From the NCBI RefSeq assembly GCF_026013525.1, contig NZ_JAPDRA010000002.1, forward strand, positions 434,001 through 498,000: a stretch of 64,000 nt of DNA. The letters run 5' to 3'. Source of the stretch: Sphingomonas canadensis (GTDB lineage: Bacteria; Pseudomonadota; Alphaproteobacteria; Sphingomonadales; Sphingomonadaceae). Below are positions 34,697 to 43,627 of this stretch, piece after piece (within the stretch, counting starts at the first letter, position 1; every line of letters begins with the position of its first letter). Both the position numbers and the translations under genes were made by a program. The notes below the pieces were generated by a model. The model was not told the origin of the DNA. It worked only from the letters and a program-made list of their open reading frames with translations, and searched no databases.

Positions 34697-35640
34697 ACGC
34701 GGCAGCGACGCTTCCCAGGGTGCGCGGCAAGCTGACGCCGGATGCGCCGCTGGCGCCGCTCGTGTGGTTCAAGAGCGGCGGCGCGGCCGAATGGCTGTTC
34801 GAGCCGGCCGATGTCGCGGACCTGTGCGATTTCCTCGCCGCGCTCGATCCGGCGGTGCCGGTGATGGGGCTGGGGCTGGGATCGAACCTGATCGTGCGCG
34901 ACGGCGGGGTGCCGGGCGTGGTGGTGCGGCTGGGCAAGGCCTTTGCGACGGTGGAGCAGGTGGACGCGACGACGCTGCGCTGCGGCGGTGGCGCGTCGGG
35001 CATCCTGGTGTCTTCGAAGGCGCGCGACGCCGGCATCGCGGGGATCGAGTTCCTGCGCTCCATCCCGGGCACGGTGGGCGGCTTCGTGCGGATGAACGGC
35101 GGCGCCTATGGCCGCGAGACCTGCGACATCCTGGTCGAATGCGAAGTGGTGCTGCGATCGGGCGAGCTGCGCACGCTGGCGCTGGCGGACCTCGGCTATA
35201 CCTATCGCCACAGCGCGCTGCCCGATGGCGCGATCGTCGTCAGCGCCACCTTTCGCGGCCATCCCGGCGACCCCGCGGCGATCCAGGCCGAGATGGACCG
35301 CATCGCCGCCGCGCGCGAGGAATCGCAGCCGCTGCGCAGCCGCACCGGCGGATCGACCTTCAAGAACCCGCCGGGCACCAAGGCGTGGCAGGAAGTGGAC
35401 GCCGCCGGATGCCGCGGGCTGCGCCGGGGCGATGCGCAGGTGTCCGAGAAACACTGCAACTTCCTGCTCAACCTCGGCTCGGCGACCAGCGCCGATATCG
35501 AGGGGCTGGGCGAGGAAGTGCGCGCGAAGGTGAAGGCGCGTTCCGGCGTCGAACTCGAATGGGAGATTCAGAGGGTGGGAGTCGCTGCAGCATCCCCGTC
35601 CCGCTTGCGGGAGGGGTTAGGGGAGGGCGTGTCGCCATGA
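34693..35640 (+). CDS. murB: UDP-N-acetylenolpyruvoylglucosamine reductase MurB
   Basis: A 315-residue FAD enzyme that reduces UDP-GlcNAc-enolpyruvate. VWFKSGGAAEWLFEPAD, LGLGSNLIVRDGGVPG, GIEFLRSIPGTVGGFVRMNGGAYG and RTGGSTFKNPPG (with the catalytic Ser) are clear. GTG start overlaps the preceding small gene. The last 20 or so residues (VAAASPSRLREGLGEGVSP) are encoded by the left arm of a palindromic repeat and are not part of the normal MurB end. Confidence 0.94.
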   Translation: MNAAATLPRVRGKLTPDAPLAPLVWFKSGGAAEWLFEPADVADLCDFLAALDPAVPVMGLGLGSNLIVRDGGVPGVVVRLGKAFATVEQVDATTLRCGGGASGILVSSKARDAGIAGIEFLRSIPGTVGGFVRMNGGAYGRETCDILVECEVVLRSGELRTLALADLGYTYRHSALPDGAIVVSATFRGHPGDPAAIQAEMDRIAAAREESQPLRSRTGGSTFKNPPGTKAWQEVDAAGCRGLRRGDAQVSEKHCNFLLNLGSATSADIEGLGEEVRAKVKARSGVELEWEIQRVGVAAASPSRLREGLGEGVSP

Positions 35641-35690
35641 TCGTCCTCCATCTTGAACAGGCCCTCCCCCAGCCCCTCTCGCAAGCGGGA
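35599..35690. repeat. Palindromic repeat between murB and ddl
   Basis: Two 30-base arms (35599-35628 and 35661-35690) pair with 27 of 30 matches around a 32-base loop. The type TCCCGCTTGCGGGAGGGG is like repeats scattered in sphingomonad genomes. The left arm encodes the MurB tail; the right arm ends in GGGAGGAGAG, which supplies the ribosome-binding site of ddl. Confidence 0.8.
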
Positions 35691-35698
35691 GGAGAGCT

Positions 35699-36616
35699 GT
35701 GAACCTCCACGTCGCGGTTCTGATGGGCGGCTGGTCCAACGAGCGTGAGGTTTCGCTGATGTCCGGCGCGGGCGTGGCGGACGCGCTCGAATCGCTCGGC
35801 CATCGCGTCACGCGGATCGACATGGGCCGCGACGTCGCGGTGAAGCTGGCCGAGGCGAAGCCGGACGTGGTGTTCAACGCGCTCCACGGCACGCCGGGCG
35901 AGGACGGCACGGTGCAGGGCATGCTCGATCTGATGGGCATCCCTTATACCCATTCTGGGCTGGTCACATCGGTGATCGCGATCGACAAGCAGCTCACCAA
36001 ACAGGCGCTGGTGCCGCACGGCATCCCGATGCCCGCGGGCCATGTGGTGGCGACCGAAAACCTCTACGCCGCCGATCCGCTGCCGCGCCCCTATGTGCTC
36101 AAGCCGGTGAACGAGGGCTCCTCGGTCGGCGTGGCGATCGTCACCCAGGGCGGCAACTATGGCAACCCGATCGGCCGCGACACGCGCGGGCCGTGGCAGG
36201 AGTTCGACGAGCTGCTCGCCGAACCCTATGTCCGCGGGCGCGAGCTGACCGTGGCGGTGCTGGGCGACACCCCGCTGGGCGTCACCGAGCTGCGGCCCAA
36301 GAGCGGCTTCTACGATTATGAGGCGAAGTACACCGACGGGCTGACCGAGCATGTCTGCCCCGCCGATATCCCGCAGGATATTGCGGCGGAGTGCATGCGG
36401 CTGGCGGTGGAGGCCCACCGGTTGTTGGGGTGCCGCGGCACCTCCCGCTCCGACTTCCGCTGGGACGACGAGCGCGGGCTGGCGGGGCTGTTCCTGCTGG
36501 AGGTGAACACCCAGCCGGGCATGACGCCGCTAAGCCTTGTTCCGGAGCAGGCGAAGCATGCCGGGATGAGCTATGCCGATCTGGTGCAGCGTATCGTGGA
36601 CGAAGCCCTGGCGTGA
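35699..36616 (+). CDS. ddl: D-alanine--D-alanine ligase
   Basis: A 305-residue ATP-grasp ligase: VLMGGWSNEREVSLMSG, NALHGTPGEDGTVQGMLDLMGIPYTHSG, KPVNEGSSVGV, and LEVNTQPGMTPLSLVPEQA. It makes the D-Ala-D-Ala used by MurF. GTG start with GGGAGGAG 6-8 bases ahead. It is the only gene between mraZ and ftsQ not overlapping its upstream neighbour, being separated from murB by the palindromic repeat. Confidence 0.95.
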   Translation: MNLHVAVLMGGWSNEREVSLMSGAGVADALESLGHRVTRIDMGRDVAVKLAEAKPDVVFNALHGTPGEDGTVQGMLDLMGIPYTHSGLVTSVIAIDKQLTKQALVPHGIPMPAGHVVATENLYAADPLPRPYVLKPVNEGSSVGVAIVTQGGNYGNPIGRDTRGPWQEFDELLAEPYVRGRELTVAVLGDTPLGVTELRPKSGFYDYEAKYTDGLTEHVCPADIPQDIAAECMRLAVEAHRLLGCRGTSRSDFRWDDERGLAGLFLLEVNTQPGMTPLSLVPEQAKHAGMSYADLVQRIVDEALA

Positions 36617-37572
36617 GCAAGCGCGCGCCCTCCCGGCCCCCCGCCAAGGGGCGCAAGCCCGCGGCGAAGCGGCCGCCGCAGCAGCGGCGGCGCCAGGGCC
36701 CGGGCGCGATCGATCGCGCGGTGAGCGCGCTGGGGCTCAGCCACGATGCGATCCGCCGCATCACCGCCTGGGGCCTGGTCGGGCTGGCCGGGGCGGGGGC
36801 GATCGGCGTGGCGAGCTGGTTCGGCGTGCCCGCGATGGCCGGGCAGGCGGTGTCTGAGGCGATCGGCGATGCCGGGCTTCGGCTCAACGCGATCGAGATC
36901 ACCGGCCTGCGCCGCATGGACCGCGACACCGTCTATGCCCAGGCGCTGGACCAGAAATCGCGGGCGATGCCGCTGATCGACCTGGCGGGCGTGCGCGAGC
37001 GGCTGTTGCGCTATCCCTGGATCGAGGACGCGCGCGTATCGCGCCGCCTGCCCGATACGCTGGTGATCCACATCGTCGAGCGTGAGCCCGCGGCGATCTG
37101 GCAGCACCACCAGGGCCAGCTAACGCTGATCGACGTGAAGGGCTTTCCGATCGCCCCCGTCTCGCGCGATGCGATGCCCAATCTGCCGCTGCTGATCGGC
37201 GATACCGCGAACACGCAGGAACTGGCCCGCCGCCGCCTGCTGGACGCGGCGCCATCGCTGAAGCCGCTGGTGAAGGCCGCGGCCTGGGTGGGCAATCGCC
37301 GCTGGGACCTGTTCTTCGACACCGGCGAGAAGCTGCAGCTTCCGGAAGGCGAGGCCGCCGCCGTCGCCGCGCTGACCCGTTTCGCCAAGCGCGATGCCGA
37401 TTTCCGCGTGCTCGGCCGCGGCGTGATCAGCTTCGACATGCGCAACGAAGGGCAGTTCGTGATCCGGATGCCGCGCGCGCAGCCGGCGCCGTCGCCTTCG
37501 CCGTCCCAGGCCGCCCAGGCCCGCGAGGACGCGCCGGAGCGCGAGGGCGACATCGCCAAATCGGGGGAGTGA
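36613..37572 (+). CDS. ftsQ: Cell division protein FtsQ
   Basis: A 319-residue bitopic protein: a long basic cytoplasmic start (KRAPSRPPAKGRKPAAKRPP), one membrane helix (about 56-76), a POTRA domain (LNAIEITGLRRMDRDTVYAQ, PWIEDARVSRRLPDTLVIHIVEREP) and the FtsQ domain, then a Pro/Ser tail. FtsQ links to FtsB/FtsL in the divisome. GTG start overlaps the ddl stop (GTGA). Confidence 0.94.
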   Translation: MSKRAPSRPPAKGRKPAAKRPPQQRRRQGPGAIDRAVSALGLSHDAIRRITAWGLVGLAGAGAIGVASWFGVPAMAGQAVSEAIGDAGLRLNAIEITGLRRMDRDTVYAQALDQKSRAMPLIDLAGVRERLLRYPWIEDARVSRRLPDTLVIHIVEREPAAIWQHHQGQLTLIDVKGFPIAPVSRDAMPNLPLLIGDTANTQELARRRLLDAAPSLKPLVKAAAWVGNRRWDLFFDTGEKLQLPEGEAAAVAALTRFAKRDADFRVLGRGVISFDMRNEGQFVIRMPRAQPAPSPSPSQAAQAREDAPEREGDIAKSGE

Positions 37573-37584
37573 CGGAGGGGTATC

Positions 37585-38844
37585 ATGGCCAAGGCAGCAC
37601 CCGAAGGATTGATCACCGCGCTCGACGTCGGCTCGTCGAAGGTATCGGCGCTGATCGCACAGCGCAGCGACGACGGCGAACTGATGGTGCTGGGCACCGG
37701 CCAGCGCGAGAGCCGGGGCGTGAAGCGCGGCTATGTGGTCGATATGGCCGCCACCGAACAGGCGATCCGCGAGGCGGTGGAGCAGGCCGAGCGGCTGGCG
37801 GGTTTCAACATCGAGGACGTGTGGGTCAGCTTCTCCGCGGGCGGCATGAGCTCCGAGGTGGTGAAGCTTGAGGTCGAGCTGGGCGGCCATCGCGTCGAGC
37901 AGGCCGATGTCGACGAGCTGCTCAAGGCCGGGCGCGACGCGCTCAATCCGGGCGGCAAGATGGTGCTGCACGCCCAGCCGACGCGCTACACGCTAGACGG
38001 GCTGCCGGGGGTGAAGCGCCCGCTGGGGCTGCACGCCGACCGGCTGGGGGTCGATATCCATGTCGTCTCGACCGAGGGGTCGCCGGTCCGCAATCTCGAT
38101 CTGTGCGTCCGGTCGGCGCATCTGGAGGTCCGCTCGATCATCGCGGCGCCGGTCGCCACCGGCCTCGCCTGCCTTACCGAGGAGGAGCGCGAGCTGGGCG
38201 TCGCGCTGGTCGAGATCGGGGCGGGGCTCACCAATGTCTCGGTGTTCCGCGGCGGCGTGCTGACCGGGCTGGGTTCGATACCGATGGGATCGGCCGACAT
38301 CACCGACGACATCGCCTCCGCCTTCGCCGCGCCGCGCGCCTGGGCGGAGCGCACCAAATGCTATCACGGCTCCGCCAACATGAGCCCGCGCGACAACCAC
38401 GATACGATCGAGGTCGCCTCCGCATCGTCCGACGAGAATGCGGAGACGGCGCGAATCACCAAGGCGCAGCTCATCGCGGTGATCCGGCAGCGGCTGGAGC
38501 GGCTGATCGCGGAGATCGGCGCGGAGCTGTCGCGGCTGGGCTTCGGCGATCCGGTGGGGCGCCAGATCGTGCTGACCGGCGGTGGCGCGGAGCTGAAGGG
38601 AATCGCCGATTACGCCCAGCAGGCGCTGGGCAGCGCGGTGCGCGTCGAGCGGCCGCGCGGCTTCGCAGGATTGCCCGAGGCGCACAGCGGCCCGCAGTTC
38701 GCCACCATGGCCGGAATCGCGCGCTTCGCCGCGGCGGACCCGGTCGATGTGCGCAGCATCCACGCGCCGCATCAGCTCGTCACGCGCGCCAATACGGGCG
38801 CGCTGCTGGGACGGCTGTGGCAGGCGTTTCGCTCGAATTATTAA
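37585..38844 (+). CDS. ftsA: Cell division protein FtsA
   Basis: A 419-residue actin-like ATPase that tethers FtsZ to the membrane: ITALDVGSSKVSALIA (phosphate 1), AEIGAELSRLG and TGGGAELKG (adenosine motif), EIGAGLTNVSVF (phosphate 2). The C-terminal LLGRLWQAFRSNY is the amphipathic membrane-targeting helix. GGAGGGG precedes the ATG. It follows ftsQ after 12 bases. Confidence 0.95.
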   Translation: MAKAAPEGLITALDVGSSKVSALIAQRSDDGELMVLGTGQRESRGVKRGYVVDMAATEQAIREAVEQAERLAGFNIEDVWVSFSAGGMSSEVVKLEVELGGHRVEQADVDELLKAGRDALNPGGKMVLHAQPTRYTLDGLPGVKRPLGLHADRLGVDIHVVSTEGSPVRNLDLCVRSAHLEVRSIIAAPVATGLACLTEEERELGVALVEIGAGLTNVSVFRGGVLTGLGSIPMGSADITDDIASAFAAPRAWAERTKCYHGSANMSPRDNHDTIEVASASSDENAETARITKAQLIAVIRQRLERLIAEIGAELSRLGFGDPVGRQIVLTGGGAELKGIADYAQQALGSAVRVERPRGFAGLPEAHSGPQFATMAGIARFAAADPVDVRSIHAPHQLVTRANTGALLGRLWQAFRSNY

Positions 38845-38903
38845 GCTTCTGCGACAAGAATGCTTCTTTTCGCTAGAGTCGTATTCGGCGTTCGTGCAGA
38901 AGC
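38845..38903 (+). other. Inverted repeat and candidate promoter in the ftsA-ftsZ gap
   Basis: GCTTCTGC at 38845-38852 pairs perfectly with 38896-38903 around a 43-base loop. Inside the loop, GCGACA (38851-38856) and TAGAGT (38874-38879) are 17 bases apart and could be the -35 and -10 of an internal ftsZ promoter. Confidence 0.35.
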
Positions 38904-38960
38904 ACAAGGAATCGGTGCCGACCGGTTTTCCCGCCGGTCGCCCGAGGGGAGAAACTGGCG

Positions 38961-40502
38961 ATGAGTATCGAATTCCTGCCGCCCGACGTGGATGAACTGA
39001 CCCCGCGGATCACCGTGATCGGCGTAGGCGGCGCTGGCGGCAATGCCATTGCGAACATGATTCGCGCCGACGTGCATGGCGTCGAGTTCCTGGTCGCCAA
39101 CACCGACGCTCAGGCGCTGAAGCAGTCGACGGCTGCGAACCGGCTCCAGCTCGGCGCGAAGATCACGCAGGGCCTGGGCGCGGGCAGCCGGCCCGAGATC
39201 GGCCGCGCCGCCGCCGAGGAGACGATCGACACGATCCAGACGGCGCTGCAGGGCCAGCATATGGTGTTCCTGGCGGCCGGCATGGGCGGCGGCACGGGAA
39301 CCGGCGCCGCGCCGGTGATCGCCAAGGCCGCGCGCGACATGGGCATCCTGACGGTGGGCGTGGTCACCAAGCCCTTCGCCTTCGAGGGCCGCCGCCGCGC
39401 CAAGGCCGCCGAGGCGGGTATCGAGGAACTGCAGAAGTACGTCGATACGCTGATCGTCATCCCCAACCAGAACCTGTTCCTGATCGCCAACGCGAACACG
39501 ACCTTCAAGGAAGCGTTCGAGATGGCGGACGAGGTGCTGCAACAGGGCGTGCGCGGCATCACCGACCTGATGGTGATGCCCGGCCTGATCAACCTGGACT
39601 TCGCCGATATCCGCGCAGTGATGCAGGAGATGGGCAAGGCCATGATGGGCACCGGCGAGGCTGAGGGCGACGACCGCGCGCTCATCGCCGCGCAGAAGGC
39701 GATCGCTAACCCGCTGCTCGACGGCGTGTCGATGAACGGCGCCAAGGGCGTGATCGTATCGATCACCGGCGGCGAGGACATGCGCCTGCTGGAGGTCGAC
39801 GAGGCCGCGAACCATATCCGTGAGCTGGTCGATCCCGATGCGAACATCATCTGGGGTTCGGCGTTCAATCCGGAGCTGGAGGGCCGTATCCGCGTGTCGG
39901 TGGTCGCCACCGGTATCGACGCGGAGGCCCAGCCCGCCGCTGCTCCCGCGGCCGAGCAGCCGCGCGTCTTCTCCTTCGCCGGTCCGCGCCGCGGAACGGA
40001 GGCTCCGGCCGCCGCTCCGGTGATCGAGCCGGTGCCCGTGGCCGAAGAGCCCGCGCCCGAGCCGCCCGTGGCCGAGGAGCCGGCGCCGCAGCCCGGCTTC
40101 ACCATCTCCGCGCCCGAGCCGATGACCTTCGGCGACGAGCCCGCCGCCGCCGTGCCCGAGGCTTATGAGCCCGAAGCCGCGGAGGAGCCGGCCGGCGACG
40201 AGCTGGTGCTGGGGTCCGAGGCCGAGGTCGGCGACGGGCTGGAGACGCCACAGGATCTCGCCGCCGACGCGGCCGGGGAGGTCCCGTCCGAGCCGCGCGC
40301 GCCCGAGTTCGGCAACCGCCGCCGCTGGCTGACCGGCGGCGACGATGCGGAGGAGGCGCCGAAGCCCGCCGCCAAGCCCAAGCTGGGCGGCACGCTGTTC
40401 GAGCGTATGGCCGCGGCTTCGCGGGGTGGCGCGAAGTCCGACGACGACGACGGCGATCTGCCGCCGATCCCGCGGTTCCTCAACCGGCAGAACAACCAAT
40501 AG
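38961..40502 (+). CDS. ftsZ: Cell division GTPase FtsZ
   Basis: A 513-residue FtsZ. The N-terminal GTPase has [10 protein letters not shown], the tubulin signature GGGTGTG at 109-115 and the T7-loop region. A 170-residue Pro/Ala/Glu-rich linker follows, and the tail ends [14 protein letters not shown], the conserved peptide that binds FtsA and other partners. The strong GAGGGGAGAA precedes the ATG. It polymerises into the Z ring at midcell. Confidence 0.98.
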   Translation: MSIEFLPPDVDELTPRITVIGVGGAGGNAIANMIRADVHGVEFLVANTDAQALKQSTAANRLQLGAKITQGLGAGSRPEIGRAAAEETIDTIQTALQGQHMVFLAAGMGGGTGTGAAPVIAKAARDMGILTVGVVTKPFAFEGRRRAKAAEAGIEELQKYVDTLIVIPNQNLFLIANANTTFKEAFEMADEVLQQGVRGITDLMVMPGLINLDFADIRAVMQEMGKAMMGTGEAEGDDRALIAAQKAIANPLLDGVSMNGAKGVIVSITGGEDMRLLEVDEAANHIRELVDPDANIIWGSAFNPELEGRIRVSVVATGIDAEAQPAAAPAAEQPRVFSFAGPRRGTEAPAAAPVIEPVPVAEEPAPEPPVAEEPAPQPGFTISAPEPMTFGDEPAAAVPEAYEPEAAEEPAGDELVLGSEAEVGDGLETPQDLAADAAGEVPSEPRAPEFGNRRRWLTGGDDAEEAPKPAAKPKLGGTLFERMAAASRGGAKSDDDDGDLPPIPRFLNRQNNQ

Positions 40503-40593
40503 GCCGTTCGTCGCCCGCGTGTCTCGTTTTGGCGAGGCGCGCGGGCAAAGGCCATTGGCGGAACGCCCGGGTGCGGGGATAGGCTGAGCGCAT

Positions 40594-42357
40594 ATGACCA
40601 GACCTGCATTCCTGCGCCGGGCCATCGCCGTTCTGGCTGCCGCCACCGCGTTTCCCGCCGCCGCGCAGACCATGGACGGCGCGCCCGCGACCAGCTCCAC
40701 GGAAGTCGTCGCCGCGCCCAATCCCGATGCCGAGCGCCTGGCGTCGGAGATGCGCATCATCGCCGCAAATCCCCGCGATCTGCGCGCGCTGCTTTCGGCG
40801 GCGGAGTTGAGCGGGCGGGTGGGGGATACGCCCGCCGCGCTCGCCTTCTATTCGCGCGCCGAGGTGCTCGATGCCCAGAACCCGCGCATCGCCGCGGGCC
40901 GCGCCGTGATTCTGATCAAGCTGCAACGCCCGGGCGAGGCGCTGCAACTGTTCAAGGAGGCCGAGGCGCGCGGGCTGCCGGTGCGCGAATATGCCGCCGA
41001 TCGCGGGCTGGCCTATGATCTGCTCGGCGCGCCGCAGTTTGCGCAGAGGGATTATCAGGCCGCGCTCGCCATCCGCCCGGATGACGAGACGGTGCGTCGC
41101 TATGCCCTGTCGCTGGGCATCACCGGCCGAACCGACGAGGCGATGGCGCAGCTCGATCCGCTGCTGCGCAAGAGCGATCGCGCGGCGTGGCGCGCGCGCG
41201 CCTTCATCCTGGCGATGAACGGCGACGTCGTGGGCGCCGAACGTATCGCCGCGAGCATGATGCCCGGCAACATGGGCACCGCGCTCAGCCCCTTCTTCCG
41301 CCGCCTTGCGCCGATGGGCGCCGCAGACCGCGCCTTCGCGGTGCATTTCGGCGAGTTGCGGCCCAGCCAGGCGCGGCTTGCCGATGCCCGGTTCGCGCCC
41401 GAGCTTCCCGCCTATGCCCCGCCCGCCGGGCCGGCCGCCGCGCCGGTTCAGGTCGCTGCCGCCAGCCCGATCCCGGCGCCCGCCGCGCTCGATCCGCACA
41501 AGGGCCGCGGCCGCGATGCCCGGGGCGCCAGCAGCGGCCTCGCCGCGCCGACCAGCCGGGGCGGTGCCGCGCCGGTGCCGGCCCCGGCGCCGGTGCAGGT
41601 TGCTTCCGCCGCGCCGCCGCTGCCGCCGCCGCCGGTCTATCGCCCCGTGCCGGACGCAGTGATCGATCCGGTCCCGCAGCCGGTGCGTGCGGCGCCGCCG
41701 CCCAAGCCCGCCAACCAGCCGGCCGTGGCCGGCGGCGGCCGCCGCGTCCCCGGCAGCCTGACCGCGGTTCCCGCGCCACGCAGCGATCCGCGCCCGCCCG
41801 GCCCGGTCCGCGCGGGGCAGGAGGATCCGGTGCTTGCCTCGATCATCGCCGGCATCGCGGTGCCGGATGAGGAGCGCAAGCTGATGGAGGCTACCAATGC
41901 GCCCGTGCCGGGTGGCCCGGCCGTGCGGCCGGCGCCTGCCAAGCCCGCTCCGGCGGTGGCCGCCGCGCCGCGCCCCGGCACGCCCGCCGCCGCCAAGCCC
42001 ACGGCGGCCAAGCCCGCCGCGACCAAGCCTGGCGCCAAGCCCGATACCTCCAAGACCAAGAAGCCCGACCCCGCCAAGGCCGAACCCGCGCGCATCTGGG
42101 TTCAGATCGCGGGTGGCGCCGAGGTGAAGGGCCTGCCGCTCACCTGGGCCGCGCTTTCGAAGAAGTCGCCCGCGGCGTTCAAGGGGCGCTCGCCCTGGAC
42201 GGTGCCGTTCAAGGCGACCAACCGGCTGCTCGTCGGCCCGTTCAAATCGGTGGCGGAGGCGCAGGCCTTCGTGAACCTGGTGAAGAAGGACGGGGTGGGC
42301 GGCTTCGTCTTCACCAGCGAGGCCGGGCAGAAGATCACCAAGCTGGCGGCCAAGTGA
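40594..42357 (+). CDS. Exported TPR and SPOR-domain protein
   Basis: A 587-residue protein with signal peptide (cleavage near AAA-QT). Residues 45-240 form TPR-like repeats (e.g. RIAAGRAVILIKLQRPGEALQLFKEAEARG). A 250-residue Pro/Ala-rich linker follows, and the last 80 residues form a SPOR domain (ARIWVQIAGGAE, NRLLVGPFKSVAEAQAFVNLVKKDG). SPOR domains bind denuded glycan at septa, so this is probably a periplasmic division or cell-wall protein. It takes the place after ftsZ where lpxC often stands. Confidence 0.82.
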   Translation: MTRPAFLRRAIAVLAAATAFPAAAQTMDGAPATSSTEVVAAPNPDAERLASEMRIIAANPRDLRALLSAAELSGRVGDTPAALAFYSRAEVLDAQNPRIAAGRAVILIKLQRPGEALQLFKEAEARGLPVREYAADRGLAYDLLGAPQFAQRDYQAALAIRPDDETVRRYALSLGITGRTDEAMAQLDPLLRKSDRAAWRARAFILAMNGDVVGAERIAASMMPGNMGTALSPFFRRLAPMGAADRAFAVHFGELRPSQARLADARFAPELPAYAPPAGPAAAPVQVAAASPIPAPAALDPHKGRGRDARGASSGLAAPTSRGGAAPVPAPAPVQVASAAPPLPPPPVYRPVPDAVIDPVPQPVRAAPPPKPANQPAVAGGGRRVPGSLTAVPAPRSDPRPPGPVRAGQEDPVLASIIAGIAVPDEERKLMEATNAPVPGGPAVRPAPAKPAPAVAAAPRPGTPAAAKPTAAKPAATKPGAKPDTSKTKKPDPAKAEPARIWVQIAGGAEVKGLPLTWAALSKKSPAAFKGRSPWTVPFKATNRLLVGPFKSVAEAQAFVNLVKKDGVGGFVFTSEAGQKITKLAAK

Positions 42358-42385
42358 TCGTCCCCTATGTCTGCGGGCGGCGCGC

Positions 42386-43549
42386 ATGAGCGTGCGCGAG
42401 GCGCCATGGGCGTGCCGTCCGGATCGCAGCCGCGGGCGGCTGCACGCGGAAATTGCTGGGATCGAGCGCGGCCCGCGCGACGCCTTCCAGCGCGATCGTG
42501 ACCGGATCATCCACTCCACCGGCTTCCGCCGCCTGCGCCACAAGACCCAGGTGTTCCTGGCGCCCGACGGCGATCATTTCCGCGTCCGGCTGACGCACAG
42601 CCTGGAGGTGGCGCAGATCGGCCGCACCATCGCCCGCGCGCTGGGGCTGAACGAGGACCTCACCGAGGCGCTGTGCCTGGCGCACGACATCGGCCACCCG
42701 CCCTTCGGCCACGCCGGCGAGCGTGCGCTGGAGGCGGCGATGGCGGGCGCGGGCGGTTTCGATCACAACGGCCATACGCTGCGCACGCTGATGGTTCTGG
42801 AGCGGCCCTATCCCGCCTGGGACGGGCTGAACCTTAGCTGGGAGACGCTGGAGGGGCTGGCCAAGCACAACGGCCCGGTGTTCGAGCCCGGCTGGGCGCT
42901 GGCGGAGATCGATGCGGCCTTCCCGCTGGACCTGACCACCCATGCCTCGCTGGAGGCGCAGGTCGCGGCGATCGCCGACGACATCGCCTATGACAACCAC
43001 GATATCGACGACGGGCTGCGCGCAGGCCTGCTGAGCCTCGACCAGCTCTTCGCGCTGCCGATGCTGGAGGAGCGCTGGCGCAGCGTGGAGGCCGGTTTCC
43101 CCGGCGCCGAGCGCAAGCGGCTGACACGCGAGCTGATCCGTTCGCAGATCGGCGCGATGGTCAACGATTTCATCGCCGCCACGCGCGATCGGATCGCGGA
43201 TATCGGAAGCGTGGACGAGGTGCGCGCCGCCGGGCGCCCGCTCGCCGGTTTTTCCGATGCGATGAAGGAGGCGGAGCGCGAGCTGAAGGCGTTCCTCTAC
43301 GCCAATCTCTATTACCACCCCAGCCAGTTGGAGGCGGCGGACGCGGCGGACCGGGTGATATCGGGGCTGTTCGCCGCCTATTCGGCCGATCCCGGGCTGA
43401 TCCCCGCCGAATGGCGCGAGACGCTGCCCGGGGAGGAGCCCGCGCGCAGCCGCCACATCGCCGATTTCATCGCGGGCATGACCGATCGCTACGCCATCGC
43501 CCGGCATGAGGCGGCGATCGGCCCCACGGGGCTGCCCGAGGGGTTCTGA
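42386..43549 (+). CDS. dGTPase-like HD-domain triphosphohydrolase
   Basis: A 387-residue deoxyguanosinetriphosphate triphosphohydrolase family protein: RDAFQRDRDRIIHSTGFRRLRHKTQV, LTHSLEVAQIGRTIARAL, CLAHDIGHPPFGHAGE (the HD motif) and AIADDIAYDNHDIDDGLRAG. The metal-binding H...HD...D residues are present. Such enzymes hydrolyse dNTPs to nucleosides and triphosphate; the precise substrate is unproven. Cytoplasmic. It starts 28 bases after the SPOR gene. Confidence 0.9.
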   Translation: MSVREAPWACRPDRSRGRLHAEIAGIERGPRDAFQRDRDRIIHSTGFRRLRHKTQVFLAPDGDHFRVRLTHSLEVAQIGRTIARALGLNEDLTEALCLAHDIGHPPFGHAGERALEAAMAGAGGFDHNGHTLRTLMVLERPYPAWDGLNLSWETLEGLAKHNGPVFEPGWALAEIDAAFPLDLTTHASLEAQVAAIADDIAYDNHDIDDGLRAGLLSLDQLFALPMLEERWRSVEAGFPGAERKRLTRELIRSQIGAMVNDFIAATRDRIADIGSVDEVRAAGRPLAGFSDAMKEAERELKAFLYANLYYHPSQLEAADAADRVISGLFAAYSADPGLIPAEWRETLPGEEPARSRHIADFIAGMTDRYAIARHEAAIGPTGLPEGF

Positions 43550-43627
43550 CGCGCGGAACAGCGCAGCTTCGCGGCGCGAAACCCCAGGTGCTTTGACGCG
43601 GCGCGGCATCGTCCCTAACTGCGCGGC

